A stretch of DNA of 64,000 nt from contig CAJJZS010000003.1 of assembly GCA_905197685.1 (NCBI GenBank), forward strand, positions 1 through 64,000, in the 5' to 3' direction. Under the pieces are notes generated by a model that saw only the letters and a program-made list of their open reading frames with translations, was not told the origin of the DNA and did not search any database. Source of the stretch: an uncultured Oscillospiraceae bacterium (lineage in GTDB: Bacteria; Bacillota; Clostridia; Oscillospirales; Ruminococcaceae). A program made the translations under genes and the position numbers. Below are positions 48,178 to 56,864 of the stretch, in pieces (position 1 is the first letter of the stretch; each line of letters starts with the position of its first letter).

Positions 48178-49722
48178 ATGAGAAGTTTATTTCAGGGAGT
48201 TCTTGGTGTTTCGTTGGGAGTCAGCGTTCTTTTACTTCCGCTGCTGCTTTTTTCAGAGCAATTGCGCAAGAAGTATCGTCCGCAATTTTTCTGCTTTCTG
48301 TGGACAGTGATGGCAATTCGCCTGATATTTCCCACTGTTCCGCAGGAAAATCCGGTGATCGCCTTTCCGATTGGAAGTACAGAACAGATTCAGTGGGAGA
48401 TGCCGGAAGCAAACACTCCGCAGGCAGCCGAAGAAATAGACAGACAGATGCAGGAAGTAACGAAAGCAGCGGTTTTCTTTTCGGCAGAGAAAATATGGTT
48501 TTGCACAGCCGTTATTTTACTGCTATTTTCCCTTATCGGATATTGGAAAAGCAGGAAGGAAGTGATGCGGTGGAGTGCGGAAATTACAGAACAAGGAATA
48601 AAGAGAGAACTGGAAAAAATTTGCTGTGAGCTGAACATTCGTCAAAAGGTACGAATCTATCGCTGTAAGGTAACAAACAGTCCGTTTTTGATGGGACTGT
48701 TTTTCCCGAAAATAATTCTTCCGGATTGCATTACGGCAGAAAGGCAGCTGCATTATGTTTTACTGCACGAGCTGTCCCACCAAAGGAGAAGAGATATTCT
48801 GTTAAAATATCTTTTGCTTGCAGTAAGATGTATCCATTGGTTTAACCCGTTAGTTTGGCTGATGGCAAAGCAGGCGCAGGCAGATATTGAATCCGCTTGC
48901 GATGCTGCTGTTTTAACATTCAGTGAACGGGAGTTTGGAACAACTGCGCGGCGGGAGTACGGAATGGTTATTTTTTCTTTTCTTCAAGGACAAAGAAAAA
49001 ACAGCTCTATTATGACAACCGGATTTTCTTCCGATAAAAGACAAATTATCAGGAGGTTTGAAAAGATTATGGACAAAAAGGTGAAAAAATCAGGGGTATT
49101 ATTCAGCGCTTTGATTATCGGGGCAACAGCGCTCAGTACAGTAATGATTGGTTGTGTAGATGTTTGTGCAAATTCAGGCGAGGACAGCCTTAGGGTGTCA
49201 CAGGAAGAATACAGTAAAAATCCGAACGCCTATCTGGAAGAACAAAAGAAACTGCAAGAAGAAATTTCCGACCTTTATTCTTCTGGGCAGATACAGCTTG
49301 AAAATGGGCAGATGTTTTGGCCGCTTCCCAACCATTACGAAATAAAAGAGCCGTATGGTTGGAGAGATAAGGGAACGGATTTTCACTCAGGAATTGATAT
49401 TGTCGGAGCAGATCAGGAAGAAATTTTCGGAGAAGATGTTGTTGCCGCCGCAGACGGAACAGTGATTTATGTACAGACAGACTGGACACCGGGAAAAGGT
49501 TACGGTCAACACATTATTTTGGAGCATGAAAACGGTGTTTCTACCCTCTATGCCCACCTGAGTGAAACAGGGGTGAAAAAAGGCGACAAAGTAACGGCAG
49601 GGCAGAAAATCGGAAAGGTCGGAGCCACCGGATTTGCCGAAGAAGCGCATCTTCACTTTGAAGTTCGGGAAAAAGAAAATCATGTAAATCCTGCGCAGTA
49701 TCTGTTGGCAAACCGAAATTAA
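48178..49722 (+). CDS. BlaR1-like M56 membrane metalloprotease fused to an M23 peptidase domain
   Basis: The 514-residue protein has N-terminal membrane helices, then an M56 gluzincin domain with H197-E-L-S-H201 (LLHELSHQRRRDIL) and the third ligand region ADIESACDAAVL. A further membrane helix follows near 305-325 (SGVLFSALIIGATALSTVMIG). The outer C-terminal domain (about 375-514) is an M23 LysM-associated endopeptidase fold with H403...D407 (HSGIDIVG), YAHLS and H491-L-H493-FE. In BlaR1 this place holds a penicillin-binding sensor. Here the sensor is replaced by a peptidoglycan-hydrolase fold with all its zinc ligands. It is probably a cell-wall sensor-protease acting with the BlaI-like repressor, and the M23 part may also cut peptide cross-links. 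Confidence 0.9.
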   Translation: MRSLFQGVLGVSLGVSVLLLPLLLFSEQLRKKYRPQFFCFLWTVMAIRLIFPTVPQENPVIAFPIGSTEQIQWEMPEANTPQAAEEIDRQMQEVTKAAVFFSAEKIWFCTAVILLLFSLIGYWKSRKEVMRWSAEITEQGIKRELEKICCELNIRQKVRIYRCKVTNSPFLMGLFFPKIILPDCITAERQLHYVLLHELSHQRRRDILLKYLLLAVRCIHWFNPLVWLMAKQAQADIESACDAAVLTFSEREFGTTARREYGMVIFSFLQGQRKNSSIMTTGFSSDKRQIIRRFEKIMDKKVKKSGVLFSALIIGATALSTVMIGCVDVCANSGEDSLRVSQEEYSKNPNAYLEEQKKLQEEISDLYSSGQIQLENGQMFWPLPNHYEIKEPYGWRDKGTDFHSGIDIVGADQEEIFGEDVVAAADGTVIYVQTDWTPGKGYGQHIILEHENGVSTLYAHLSETGVKKGDKVTAGQKIGKVGATGFAEEAHLHFEVREKENHVNPAQYLLANRN

Positions 49723-49734
49723 AAGAAAACGCAA

Positions 49735-49769
49735 AAAAAGAGGAACAGCTTGTTGCTGTTCCTCTTTTT
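49735..49769. terminator. Bidirectional terminator between M56/M23 gene and tRNA-Ala
   Basis: AAAAAGAGGAACAGC (49735-49749) pairs with GCTGTTCCTCTTTTT (49755-49769). For the minus-strand tRNA it begins right behind the CCA end. Confidence 0.9.
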
Positions 49770-49844
49770 GGTGGAGACAATCGGGATCGAACCGACGACC
49801 TTTTGAATGCCATTCAAACGCGCTCCCAACTGCGCTATGCCCCC
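49769..49844 (-). tRNA. tRNA-Ala, anticodon GGC
   Basis: Read on the minus strand, GGGGGCA pairs with TGTCTCC (two G-T pairs), followed by encoded ACCA. The anticodon stem TTTGA/TCAAA closes ATGGCAT with anticodon GGC. The T arm is CGTCGGTTCGATCCCGATTG. The length is 76 nt. Confidence 0.93.
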
Positions 49845-49862
49845 AAATCAAATGATACCATT

Positions 49863-49891
49863 ATTATATCTGGGGAAAGCTGTTTTGTCAA
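49863..49891 (-). promoter_or_regulatory. Promoter of tRNA-Ala
   Basis: On the minus strand TTGACA (49891-49886), a 17-base spacer and TATAAT (49868-49863), a perfect sigma-A promoter. Confidence 0.88.
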
Positions 49892-50087
49892 TCTTTTTTT
49901 GATTCTTTTTTCGATGAAGTTTTTATGGGTTGACAAGGTGAAAAAAGAATTTATCGTGATTTTGTTTTGAAAAAATAACCCGTATTTGCAGAAGAAAGTT
50001 ATTTTATATGAGGGAAATCAAAAAAAATCCGAGAGTATTTTTCACTTGCAAAATTTTCTTTTTTAAGGGGAAGTAAGGGAAGAATAT

Positions 50088-50116
50088 TTGAGCAATCGGG
50101 AAAAATGTGATATACT
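50088..50116 (+). promoter_or_regulatory. Promoter of the FkbM methyltransferase gene
   Basis: TTGAGC (50088-50093), a 17-base spacer and TATACT (50111-50116). Confidence 0.6.
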
Positions 50117-50143
50117 GAAAAAAATAACAGAGGAGGAAAGCGG

Positions 50144-51247
50144 ATGCTGGATTGGATTACAGAAAAACAGGATGTGTGGCAGCGGCTGCAAAGCTGCGAA
50201 AAACCGATTGTGATGTACGGAATGGGGGACGGAGCCGTTAAAATATTACAGGTGATGAAGCGGTATCAAATCACACCGGCGGCAATGTTTGCAAGCGATG
50301 ATTTTGCCAGGGGAAATCTGTTTATGGGGTATAAAGTGGAAAAGCTGCGGGATATTGAGCAGCGGTTTGACGATTTTGTCATTGTGATGGCATTTGCGGT
50401 GCGGGATATTCCTACAGTAGAGCGCATTTACGAGCTGTCGCAAAGGTACGAGCTGTTGGCGCCCGATGTGCCGGTGGCGGGGGTTAATCTGTTTACTATG
50501 GATTTTGTAAAGCAACATGGACAGGAATTGATACAAACCGAACAGCTTTTGGCAGACGAACAGTCAAAGCAGGTGCTGCACAGCATTGTCAACTTTAAGC
50601 TCAGCGGAAAATTAGGTTATCTTAAAGAGTGTACTACCGAACCTCAGGAAGCTTACCGCAATATTTTGCAACCGACAGCAAGCGAGAGCTTTGCGGATTT
50701 AGGTGCATATCGTGGGGATACCATCGCAGAGCTGATTCACTACGCATCGGACTGCAAGCGTGTGATTGCCTTTGAACCAGATGAAAAAACACATAAAAAG
50801 CTATTGGCGGCGGTAGAACAGATGGGACTTTCACAAAAGTCACTCTGTGTGCAGGCGGCGGCATATTCCCACAGAGAGCTGCTTGAATTTGACAGCCGCG
50901 CAGGCAGACAGTCTGCGATTCGGGAAGAAACGCTGATTACCCAAGTTGAGGGGGCGGCAAAATCCAAGATAAAGCAGGTTTGGGGCGATTCTTTGGACAA
51001 TGTTGCGGGAGAATCGGAGATTACTTTAATCAATATGGATGTAGAAGGAGCAGAAAAACAGGCGTTGGAGGGCTGCCGCAAAATTATTTTGCGGGATAAA
51101 CCGAAAATGCTGATTGCCACATATCACCGCAGCGAGGATTTGTTTGCTTTGCCGCTGCAAATTCACGCGCTCAGACCCGATTACCGTTTTTATCTGCGTC
51201 ATTACCGTTATATCCCCGCATGGGACACCAATCTTTACTGCGTATAA
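50144..51247 (+). CDS. FkbM family SAM-dependent methyltransferase
   Basis: The 367-residue protein has an N-terminal Rossmann-like part (KPIVMYGMGDGAVKILQVM) often found fused to FkbM domains. The C-terminal methyltransferase contains ADLGAYRGDTIAELI as the SAM motif, IAFEPDEKTHKKL, INMDVEGAEKQALEG (the FkbM signature) and PDYRFYLRHYRYIPAWDTNLYC at the end. Such enzymes methylate glycans or small metabolites, and the substrate is unknown. No glycan cluster is adjacent. It appears to be a single gene. Confidence 0.88.
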   Translation: MLDWITEKQDVWQRLQSCEKPIVMYGMGDGAVKILQVMKRYQITPAAMFASDDFARGNLFMGYKVEKLRDIEQRFDDFVIVMAFAVRDIPTVERIYELSQRYELLAPDVPVAGVNLFTMDFVKQHGQELIQTEQLLADEQSKQVLHSIVNFKLSGKLGYLKECTTEPQEAYRNILQPTASESFADLGAYRGDTIAELIHYASDCKRVIAFEPDEKTHKKLLAAVEQMGLSQKSLCVQAAAYSHRELLEFDSRAGRQSAIREETLITQVEGAAKSKIKQVWGDSLDNVAGESEITLINMDVEGAEKQALEGCRKIILRDKPKMLIATYHRSEDLFALPLQIHALRPDYRFYLRHYRYIPAWDTNLYCV

Positions 51248-51343
51248 TTGTATATAACTGATGGAATCGGGCAAGAAAACAGGCGATTTTAAAAGCAGGA
51301 AAGAGAAAAACGGCAGGATAGAGAGGAAATCAGGCAGTATTTA

Positions 51344-51373
51344 TTGACATCGGATTGCGGAATATAGTAAAAT
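51344..51373 (+). promoter_or_regulatory. Promoter of the yicC-priA operon
   Basis: TTGACA (51344-51349), an 18-base spacer and TAAAAT (51368-51373). Confidence 0.7.
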
Positions 51374-51464
51374 ATTAAGATAAAGCAGCTTGATTTTTGA
51401 GATGCGAATAAGAAAGACAAAGAAAATAAAATCATATCTCGATTCAGGAGAGGAGTGTGCAGAT

Positions 51465-52361
51465 ATGCAGTCTGAAATGACAGCAGTCCGCAGCATGACC
51501 GGATACGGACGAGCGCAGAAATTGATTGGAAATAAAGAAATTACGGTGGAAATCCGCTCGGTAAACCACCGCTTTTTAGAGTATTCTTCCCGTGTGCCGA
51601 GAACTTACGCTTACTTGGAGGAAAAGCTCAAATCTCTGGTGAAATCTTCCGTTTCCCGCGGAAAAGTGGACCTTTCGCTGAGCGTGCAGACAATCGGCGG
51701 AACCGACTCTCAGGTTGTAATTAACCACGAGCTTGCCCGTTCTTATCTGAAAGCGCTGCAAAATCTTTCGGAGGATCTTCAGATAAAAAACGATATTACC
51801 GTATCGCAGATGGCGAGATTTTCCGATATTTTCAGCGTTTTGCGGGTGCAGGACGATGAGGAAGAGGTGTGGAACGCAGTGCGGGAGGTGGCGCAGGAAG
51901 CGCTTGACCGCTTTGTACAGATGCGCTGCGCAGAAGGGGAAAAGATGCAGCAGGATTTGTTGTACCGTCTTGACCTGATTGAACAGATGGTTCAAAAGGT
52001 GGAGGAACTTTCTCCGAAAACGGTAGAACAGTATTCCAACCGCTTACACACAAAAATCCAGGAGGTTTTGCAGAGCAATACAGTGGACGAGCAGCGTGTG
52101 ATGACCGAGGTCGCTATCTTTACCGAGAAGATTGCCGTAGCAGAAGAAACAGTTCGTCTGGGAAGCCATGTTCATCAGTTCCGCGAAATTTTAAAATCGA
52201 CCGAACCGGTGGGCAGAAAGCTCGATTTCCTGGTGCAGGAGTTTAATCGTGAAGCCAACACCATCGGTTCTAAAGCGCAGGATTTAGAAATTGCGCGCAT
52301 TGTGGTGGATTTAAAATCGGAGATAGAAAAGATTCGTGAGCAGATACAGAATATAGAATAA
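51465..52361 (+). CDS. yicC: YicC family endoribonuclease
   Basis: This 298-residue YicC-family protein, a family shown to be an endoribonuclease in other bacteria, starts RSMTGYGRAQ and has VEIRSVNHRFLEYSSRVP near the N terminus. The C-terminal domain carries EKIAVAEETVRLGSHVHQF and GRKLDFLVQEFNREANTIGSKAQD. ATG 51465 is chosen behind AGGAGAGGAG. It is the first gene of the conserved block yicC-remA-gmk-rpoZ-priA. Confidence 0.94.
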   Translation: MQSEMTAVRSMTGYGRAQKLIGNKEITVEIRSVNHRFLEYSSRVPRTYAYLEEKLKSLVKSSVSRGKVDLSLSVQTIGGTDSQVVINHELARSYLKALQNLSEDLQIKNDITVSQMARFSDIFSVLRVQDDEEEVWNAVREVAQEALDRFVQMRCAEGEKMQQDLLYRLDLIEQMVQKVEELSPKTVEQYSNRLHTKIQEVLQSNTVDEQRVMTEVAIFTEKIAVAEETVRLGSHVHQFREILKSTEPVGRKLDFLVQEFNREANTIGSKAQDLEIARIVVDLKSEIEKIREQIQNIE

Positions 52362-52381
52362 ATCGGTTCAGGGAGGCTTGT

Positions 52382-52615
52382 ATGAAGCAGGGCGTTCAAT
52401 CGTTTCTTCAAAGCATTTGCTGGGGTGTGGGAACCGTTTCCTCAACGCCGCGTGGCAAATGTTTGCATCTGCGGTATTTTAAGAAAGATGCGTTTTTGGC
52501 AGCGTTTGCAGCGCTTGTTTGCTTTGCGGGGAGCGTTTTCAGTTTGCGCGCCCTAAAGAAAGCGGTTACTTCCTTCTTTTTTGAGCGTTTTAGGGCATTT
52601 TGGAACGGAAGATAA
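52382..52615 (+). CDS. Possible small membrane protein between yicC and remA
   Basis: This is a 77-residue reading frame behind GGGAGG with about six bases spacing. It has a basic N-terminal half, one hydrophobic segment (AAFAALVCFAGSVFSL) and a basic aromatic tail. No family was recognised. It fills a gap where yicC and remA are usually closer together. It may be a real lineage-specific gene or chance. Confidence 0.42.
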   Translation: MKQGVQSFLQSICWGVGTVSSTPRGKCLHLRYFKKDAFLAAFAALVCFAGSVFSLRALKKAVTSFFFERFRAFWNGR

Positions 52616-52651
52616 ACGCGCTTTCACAGGTTTTCGGAAAGGGAGAAGAAA

Positions 52652-52912
52652 ATGAAATTAATCAACATCGGGTTTGGAAATATGGTTTCTGCCAATCGCT
52701 TGGTGGCGATTGTCAGTCCGGAGTCTGCTCCGATTAAGAGAATCATCAGCGATGCAAGGGAACGAGGAACCTTAATCGACGCAACCTACGGAAGAAGAAC
52801 CCGAGCGGTAATCATTACGGACAGCGACCACGTTATCCTTTCGGCAGTACAGCCCGAAACAGTGGCAAACCGTCTGAATGATGACGAGGAAGGGATGGAA
52901 GAGGATGAATAA
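52652..52912 (+). CDS. remA: RemA-like DUF370 regulator
   Basis: This 86-residue protein has the highly conserved RemA start MKLINIGFGNMVSANRLVAI, then DARERGTLIDATYGRRTRAV and SDHVILSAVQPETVA. RemA is a DNA-binding regulator of matrix genes in Bacillus, and in Clostridia its place beside gmk is conserved while its function is less clear. It overlaps gmk by eight bases. Confidence 0.93.
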   Translation: MKLINIGFGNMVSANRLVAIVSPESAPIKRIISDARERGTLIDATYGRRTRAVIITDSDHVILSAVQPETVANRLNDDEEGMEEDE

Positions 52913-53516
52913 AAAGGGTCAGCTGATTGTTGTTTCCGGTCCCAGCGGTGTGGGCAAAGGGACAGTGCTGAAAGAGTATCTTGCCGCCGGCAGCAATACC
53001 GTTTATTCGGTATCGGCAACCACCAGACAGCCGCGTCCCGGAGAGGAAAACGGGGTTCATTACTATTTTCTGACAAAGGAAGAGTTTGAACATACTGCGC
53101 AGCAGGGCGGAATGTTGGAATATGCAAGCTATAACGGCAACTACTACGGCACACCGAAAGAGCCTGTGGAGTGTCAGCGGGAGCAAGGCAACGATGTGAT
53201 TTTGGAGATTGAAGTTCAGGGAGCTTTACAGGTAAAGAAAAGCTGTCCGGATGCTTTGCTTATTTTTATTGCACCTCCAAGCTTTTCAGAGTTGGAAAAC
53301 CGCCTGACAGGCAGACATACCGAGGACAGCAAAACGGTGGAAAACCGCCTGAATATCGCAAAACAGGAGCTGAAATGCGCGGGCGAATATGACTACATCA
53401 TTATTAATGACACCGTAGAACAAGCGGCAGAGCGTCTGAAATGGATTATCGGCGCAAACCGTTATCATAAAAATAATATGAAAGAATTTTTGGATGAGGT
53501 GAATCAGAATGCTTAG
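52905..53516 (+). CDS. gmk: Guanylate kinase
   Basis: This 203-residue enzyme phosphorylates GMP to GDP. It has the P-loop VVSGPSGVGKGTVLKE at the N terminus, then SATTRQPRPGEENGVHYYF (the GMP-binding stretch) and RLTGRHTEDSKTVENRL (the lid). The start MNKKGQLIVV overlaps the end of remA and follows GGAAGAGG, so the two are translationally coupled. Confidence 0.96.
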   Translation: MNKKGQLIVVSGPSGVGKGTVLKEYLAAGSNTVYSVSATTRQPRPGEENGVHYYFLTKEEFEHTAQQGGMLEYASYNGNYYGTPKEPVECQREQGNDVILEIEVQGALQVKKSCPDALLIFIAPPSFSELENRLTGRHTEDSKTVENRLNIAKQELKCAGEYDYIIINDTVEQAAERLKWIIGANRYHKNNMKEFLDEVNQNA

Positions 53517-53721
53517 ACCAGCAATGTCTCAGATTATTCGTGAAGGAGAAAGCCAGTACTCTTTTGTAGTGGCAGTAGCAAGACGCGCCAGAGAAATCGC
53601 AGATTACTGGGCAGATAACAATATGCCGATGGAAAGAAAACCGGTTACGGCAGCGTTGGACGATTTTGCTTCCGGTAAGGTAAGGGTGCGCGATTTGGTA
53701 AAAACCAAAGACGCCAACTAA
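53509..53721 (+). CDS. rpoZ: RNA polymerase omega subunit
   Basis: This 70-residue protein has the omega core SYSFVVAVARRAREIADYW-like stretch (here QYSFVVAVARRAREIA) and KPVTAALDDFASGKVRV. It overlaps gmk by eight bases. It supports assembly of the polymerase beta-prime subunit. Confidence 0.93.
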   Translation: MLRPAMSQIIREGESQYSFVVAVARRAREIADYWADNNMPMERKPVTAALDDFASGKVRVRDLVKTKDAN

Positions 53722-53748
53722 CAGAAACAACAGAGGAAACGAGGAAAA

Positions 53749-53833
53749 TTTCCACCGTTTCCGCATGAAAAGGTGGAAAACGGGCGGCATGGCAAACACT
53801 CTGCAATACAGCGCAGAACAAATGCCGCCCGTT
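53749..53833 (+). promoter_or_regulatory. Hairpin pair between rpoZ and priA
   Basis: TTTCCACC (53749-53756) pairs with GGTGGAAA (53772-53779). Then AACGGGCGGCAT (53779-53790) pairs with ATGCCGCCCGTT (53822-53833) and encloses a small TCTGC/GCAGA stem. CTTTTGG follows. It may act as a partial terminator that lowers priA expression relative to rpoZ. Confidence 0.6.
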
Positions 53834-53879
53834 CTTTTGGCATTTTGTTTCATTTCAAGGGAAAAAGGGGGAAAACGGG

Positions 53880-56321
53880 ATGACAGCTAAGGTTGTGGTG
53901 GAAAACACCGCGTATTCTTTTGATATTCCGTTTTCTTACTCGGTTCCCGCTTCGATGCAGCAGGACATTCGACCGGGGTGTCGGGTGATGATTCCTTTCG
54001 GAAAGGCAAACCGTTCCAGACAGGGATTGGTGCTTGCATTGGAAGAAGGGGAGGAAGAAGCAAAGTTAAAGCCAATTCGCTCACTGATTGATTATCAGCC
54101 GCTGCTCAATCAAGAACAGCTTTACCTGACCCGGTGGCTGCACCGCAGAACTTTTTGCACCTATTACGAAGCGATGAGGGCGGTGGTTCCGGTCGGACTT
54201 ACCGTCAAGGTAAAGATGATGTGTTCGTTGGGGGAAGCGTCCAATTTTCCGCAAAATCCGTCGCAGCTGCAACAGTCTATATTGGATTATCTTGCCGGGC
54301 AGAACAAGCCAATCGAAACGGAACAGATGCTGATGGAATTAAAGATTCCCAAGAATGCGCCTGCTTTTGGAGAGCTGGTGCGCAGCGAGGCGGTTGTTTT
54401 GACCGAGAAAATAAAGGAAAAAACGGCGGACAGCAAGATGATTACCGTCCGTCTGACCGAAAACTATCGGCAGCAGGCAGAGAAGATCAGAATGACTCCG
54501 ACAAGGAAAAAAATTCTTTCCTTTTTAGAGGAAGCGCCGGACATATCCTTAAAAGAGCTGTGCTATTATGCAGGAACAACCCGCCAGACGGTGGATAAAC
54601 TGGAGCAGGAAGGAATTTTATTTTATTGCGGACAGCAAATATACCGCAGTCCGTATGCGCAGCGGCATCAAGAGGGGGAAGAATTTTCCGTTACATTAGA
54701 ACCTTCGCAGCAGGCAGCGTTTGACCGGTTGTGGCAGTTGTACAGCCAATTAAGGGAAACATCGGAAGTCTGCGCTTTGTTGTACGGTGTAACCGGAAGC
54801 GGGAAAACGCAGGTATATCTGAAACTGATTGAACAGGTGCGCGCGCAGGGAAAGGGTGTTATTATCTTAGTTCCAGAAATCTCGCTGACCCCCCAAACTG
54901 TGGAGCTGTTCGGCAAAAGATTTGGGCAGAAGGTAGCGGTACTGCACAGCGGACTGACCGTAGCGCAGCGGGCGGACGAGTACAAACGAATCAAAAAAGG
55001 ATTGGCTGATGTGGTGGTAGGAACCCGCTCGGCAGTTTTTGCGCCGCTGGAGCAGATTGGCTTGATTGTAATGGACGAGGAACAGGAGGGAGCATATGCT
55101 TCCCAGTCCGCGCCCAGGTATCATGCTAGAGATGTGGCGCGGGTACGATGCCGATACCACAAGGCGATGCTGCTGTTGAGTTCTGCCACACCGAGTGTAG
55201 AAAGTTTTTATCAGGCGCAGAAGGGAAAACTGCACTTGGTGACGCTCAAAACCCGGTATTTAGGCAATCAACTTCCAAAGGTACAGATTGTAGATATGAA
55301 CAACAGCTACGGTTTTGATATCAGCCAGGAGCTGACCGCAGAGCTTGCCGACAACCTTGCGGCAGGACAGCAAAGCATCATTCTGCTCAACCGCAGAGGA
55401 TATCATACGGCGGTACGCTGTTTTAGCTGCGGCGAGGTGGTGAAATGCCCGAACTGTTCGGTTGCTTTGACCTACCATCACGCCAATCAGCGGCTGATGT
55501 GCCATTATTGCGGCTATTCGATGCAGCTGAGTCAGAACTGTCCGAACTGCGGCAGCGAGCTGATGAGTTTCAGTGGCAGCGGTACACAGAGAGTGGAGGA
55601 CGAGCTGCACCGTATTTTCCCAAATGCCCAAATTTTGCGTATGGATTTGGATACCACCATGTCCCGCATGGCGCATGAAACCAAATTCCGCGAATTTGCG
55701 CAGGGAAAGTATCAGATTATGGTAGGAACGCAGATGGTTGCAAAGGGACTGAATTTTCCGAATGTAACTTTGGTCGGCGTTTTAAATGCCGATCAGTCTA
55801 TCTATTCGCAGGATTTTCGTGGATGTGAGAAAACTTTTTCGTTGCTGACCCAGGTGGTGGGGCGCTGCGGAAGAGGGACGCTGCCGGGCAGAGCGTTGAT
55901 TCAAACGCTTTCCCCCGACCATCCGGTTATCGAACAGGCGGCAAGACAGGATTATGAGGCGTTTTACCGCGACGAAATCAACACAAGAAAGCTTGCTCTT
56001 TATCCTCCGTTTTGTACCCTGTGTCAGGTTGGATTTTCCGGAGAAAACGAAGAATTTGTAAAAGCTTCAGCTATTTGGTTTGCCGAACATTTTCAAAAAA
56101 AGGCAGCGGAGCAGTACTCCGGACTGCCGATTCGTATGATGGCTCCCTGCGAACCGACGATAGCAAGGGTATCAGGAAAATACAGATATAATATTACAAT
56201 CAAATGCAGAATGTCGGAAGAATTTTCCGCCCTGATGTGGGAAATGCTTCGGGCATTTGACGCTGAAAAGAAGAATAAAAATATCCATATCTGGGTGGAT
56301 TTAAACGGAAACAGTTTTTAA
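53880..56321 (+). CDS. priA: Primosomal protein N' (replication restart helicase PriA)
   Basis: This 813-residue superfamily II helicase restarts stalled replication forks. It has an N-terminal 3'-DNA-binding domain (residues 1-105), Walker A in YGVTGSGKTQVY near residue 303, the DEEQ box (D399-E-E-Q402), and a zinc-binding insertion with CFSCGEVVKCPNC, MCHYCG and NCPNCGS. The C-terminal helicase motifs MVGTQMVAKGLNFP and QVVGRCGRG follow. It is the fifth conserved gene of the operon. Confidence 0.96.
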   Translation: MTAKVVVENTAYSFDIPFSYSVPASMQQDIRPGCRVMIPFGKANRSRQGLVLALEEGEEEAKLKPIRSLIDYQPLLNQEQLYLTRWLHRRTFCTYYEAMRAVVPVGLTVKVKMMCSLGEASNFPQNPSQLQQSILDYLAGQNKPIETEQMLMELKIPKNAPAFGELVRSEAVVLTEKIKEKTADSKMITVRLTENYRQQAEKIRMTPTRKKILSFLEEAPDISLKELCYYAGTTRQTVDKLEQEGILFYCGQQIYRSPYAQRHQEGEEFSVTLEPSQQAAFDRLWQLYSQLRETSEVCALLYGVTGSGKTQVYLKLIEQVRAQGKGVIILVPEISLTPQTVELFGKRFGQKVAVLHSGLTVAQRADEYKRIKKGLADVVVGTRSAVFAPLEQIGLIVMDEEQEGAYASQSAPRYHARDVARVRCRYHKAMLLLSSATPSVESFYQAQKGKLHLVTLKTRYLGNQLPKVQIVDMNNSYGFDISQELTAELADNLAAGQQSIILLNRRGYHTAVRCFSCGEVVKCPNCSVALTYHHANQRLMCHYCGYSMQLSQNCPNCGSELMSFSGSGTQRVEDELHRIFPNAQILRMDLDTTMSRMAHETKFREFAQGKYQIMVGTQMVAKGLNFPNVTLVGVLNADQSIYSQDFRGCEKTFSLLTQVVGRCGRGTLPGRALIQTLSPDHPVIEQAARQDYEAFYRDEINTRKLALYPPFCTLCQVGFSGENEEFVKASAIWFAEHFQKKAAEQYSGLPIRMMAPCEPTIARVSGKYRYNITIKCRMSEEFSALMWEMLRAFDAEKKNKNIHIWVDLNGNSF

Positions 56322-56360
56322 AGGTTAAAACATAACCAAAGCAGAAAGGATTTGAAAATT

Positions 56361-56834
56361 ATGGCAATTCGCAATATTGTAAAGGATACCGACCAGTACG
56401 AAACTCTGCATAAAAAGTGCCGTCAGGTAACAGACTTTAATCAAAAGCTGTGGGATCTGTTGGACGATATGGCGCAGACAATGTATCAGGCGCAGGGCGT
56501 CGGACTGGCAGGTCCGCAGGTGGGAATGCTGCGCCGCGTTTTCGTGATTGATGTGGGCGAAGGGTTGGTAGAATTTATCAACCCCGAAATTTTAGAAACC
56601 TCCGGTACACAGGACGGCGCAGAGGGCTGTCTTTCCTTCCCGGGAGAATACGGTATGGTAGAGCGTCCGAACTATGTTCGGGTAAAGGCGCAGAACAGAA
56701 ACGGAGAATGGTTTGAATTGGAAGGAGAAGAACTGTTTGCCCGGGCAATCTGTCATGAGAACGACCATCTGGACGGCATCGTGTTTAAGGACAGAATGTC
56801 CAGAATGCTTTCTGAAGATGAACTGGCAGACTAA
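56361..56834 (+). CDS. def: Peptide deformylase
   Basis: This 157-residue metallo-enzyme removes the formyl group from nascent proteins. It has the three PDF motifs: GVGLAGPQVG, EGCLSFPGEYG and CHENDHLDG (the HExxH metal site). ATG 56361 is used. An upstream in-frame TTG is less likely. It is paired with fmt, which makes formyl-Met-tRNA, 30 bases downstream. Confidence 0.96.
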   Translation: MAIRNIVKDTDQYETLHKKCRQVTDFNQKLWDLLDDMAQTMYQAQGVGLAGPQVGMLRRVFVIDVGEGLVEFINPEILETSGTQDGAEGCLSFPGEYGMVERPNYVRVKAQNRNGEWFELEGEELFARAICHENDHLDGIVFKDRMSRMLSEDELAD

Positions 56835-56864
56835 GCATTTTGCAAACAGGAAAGGAGCGGTTGT

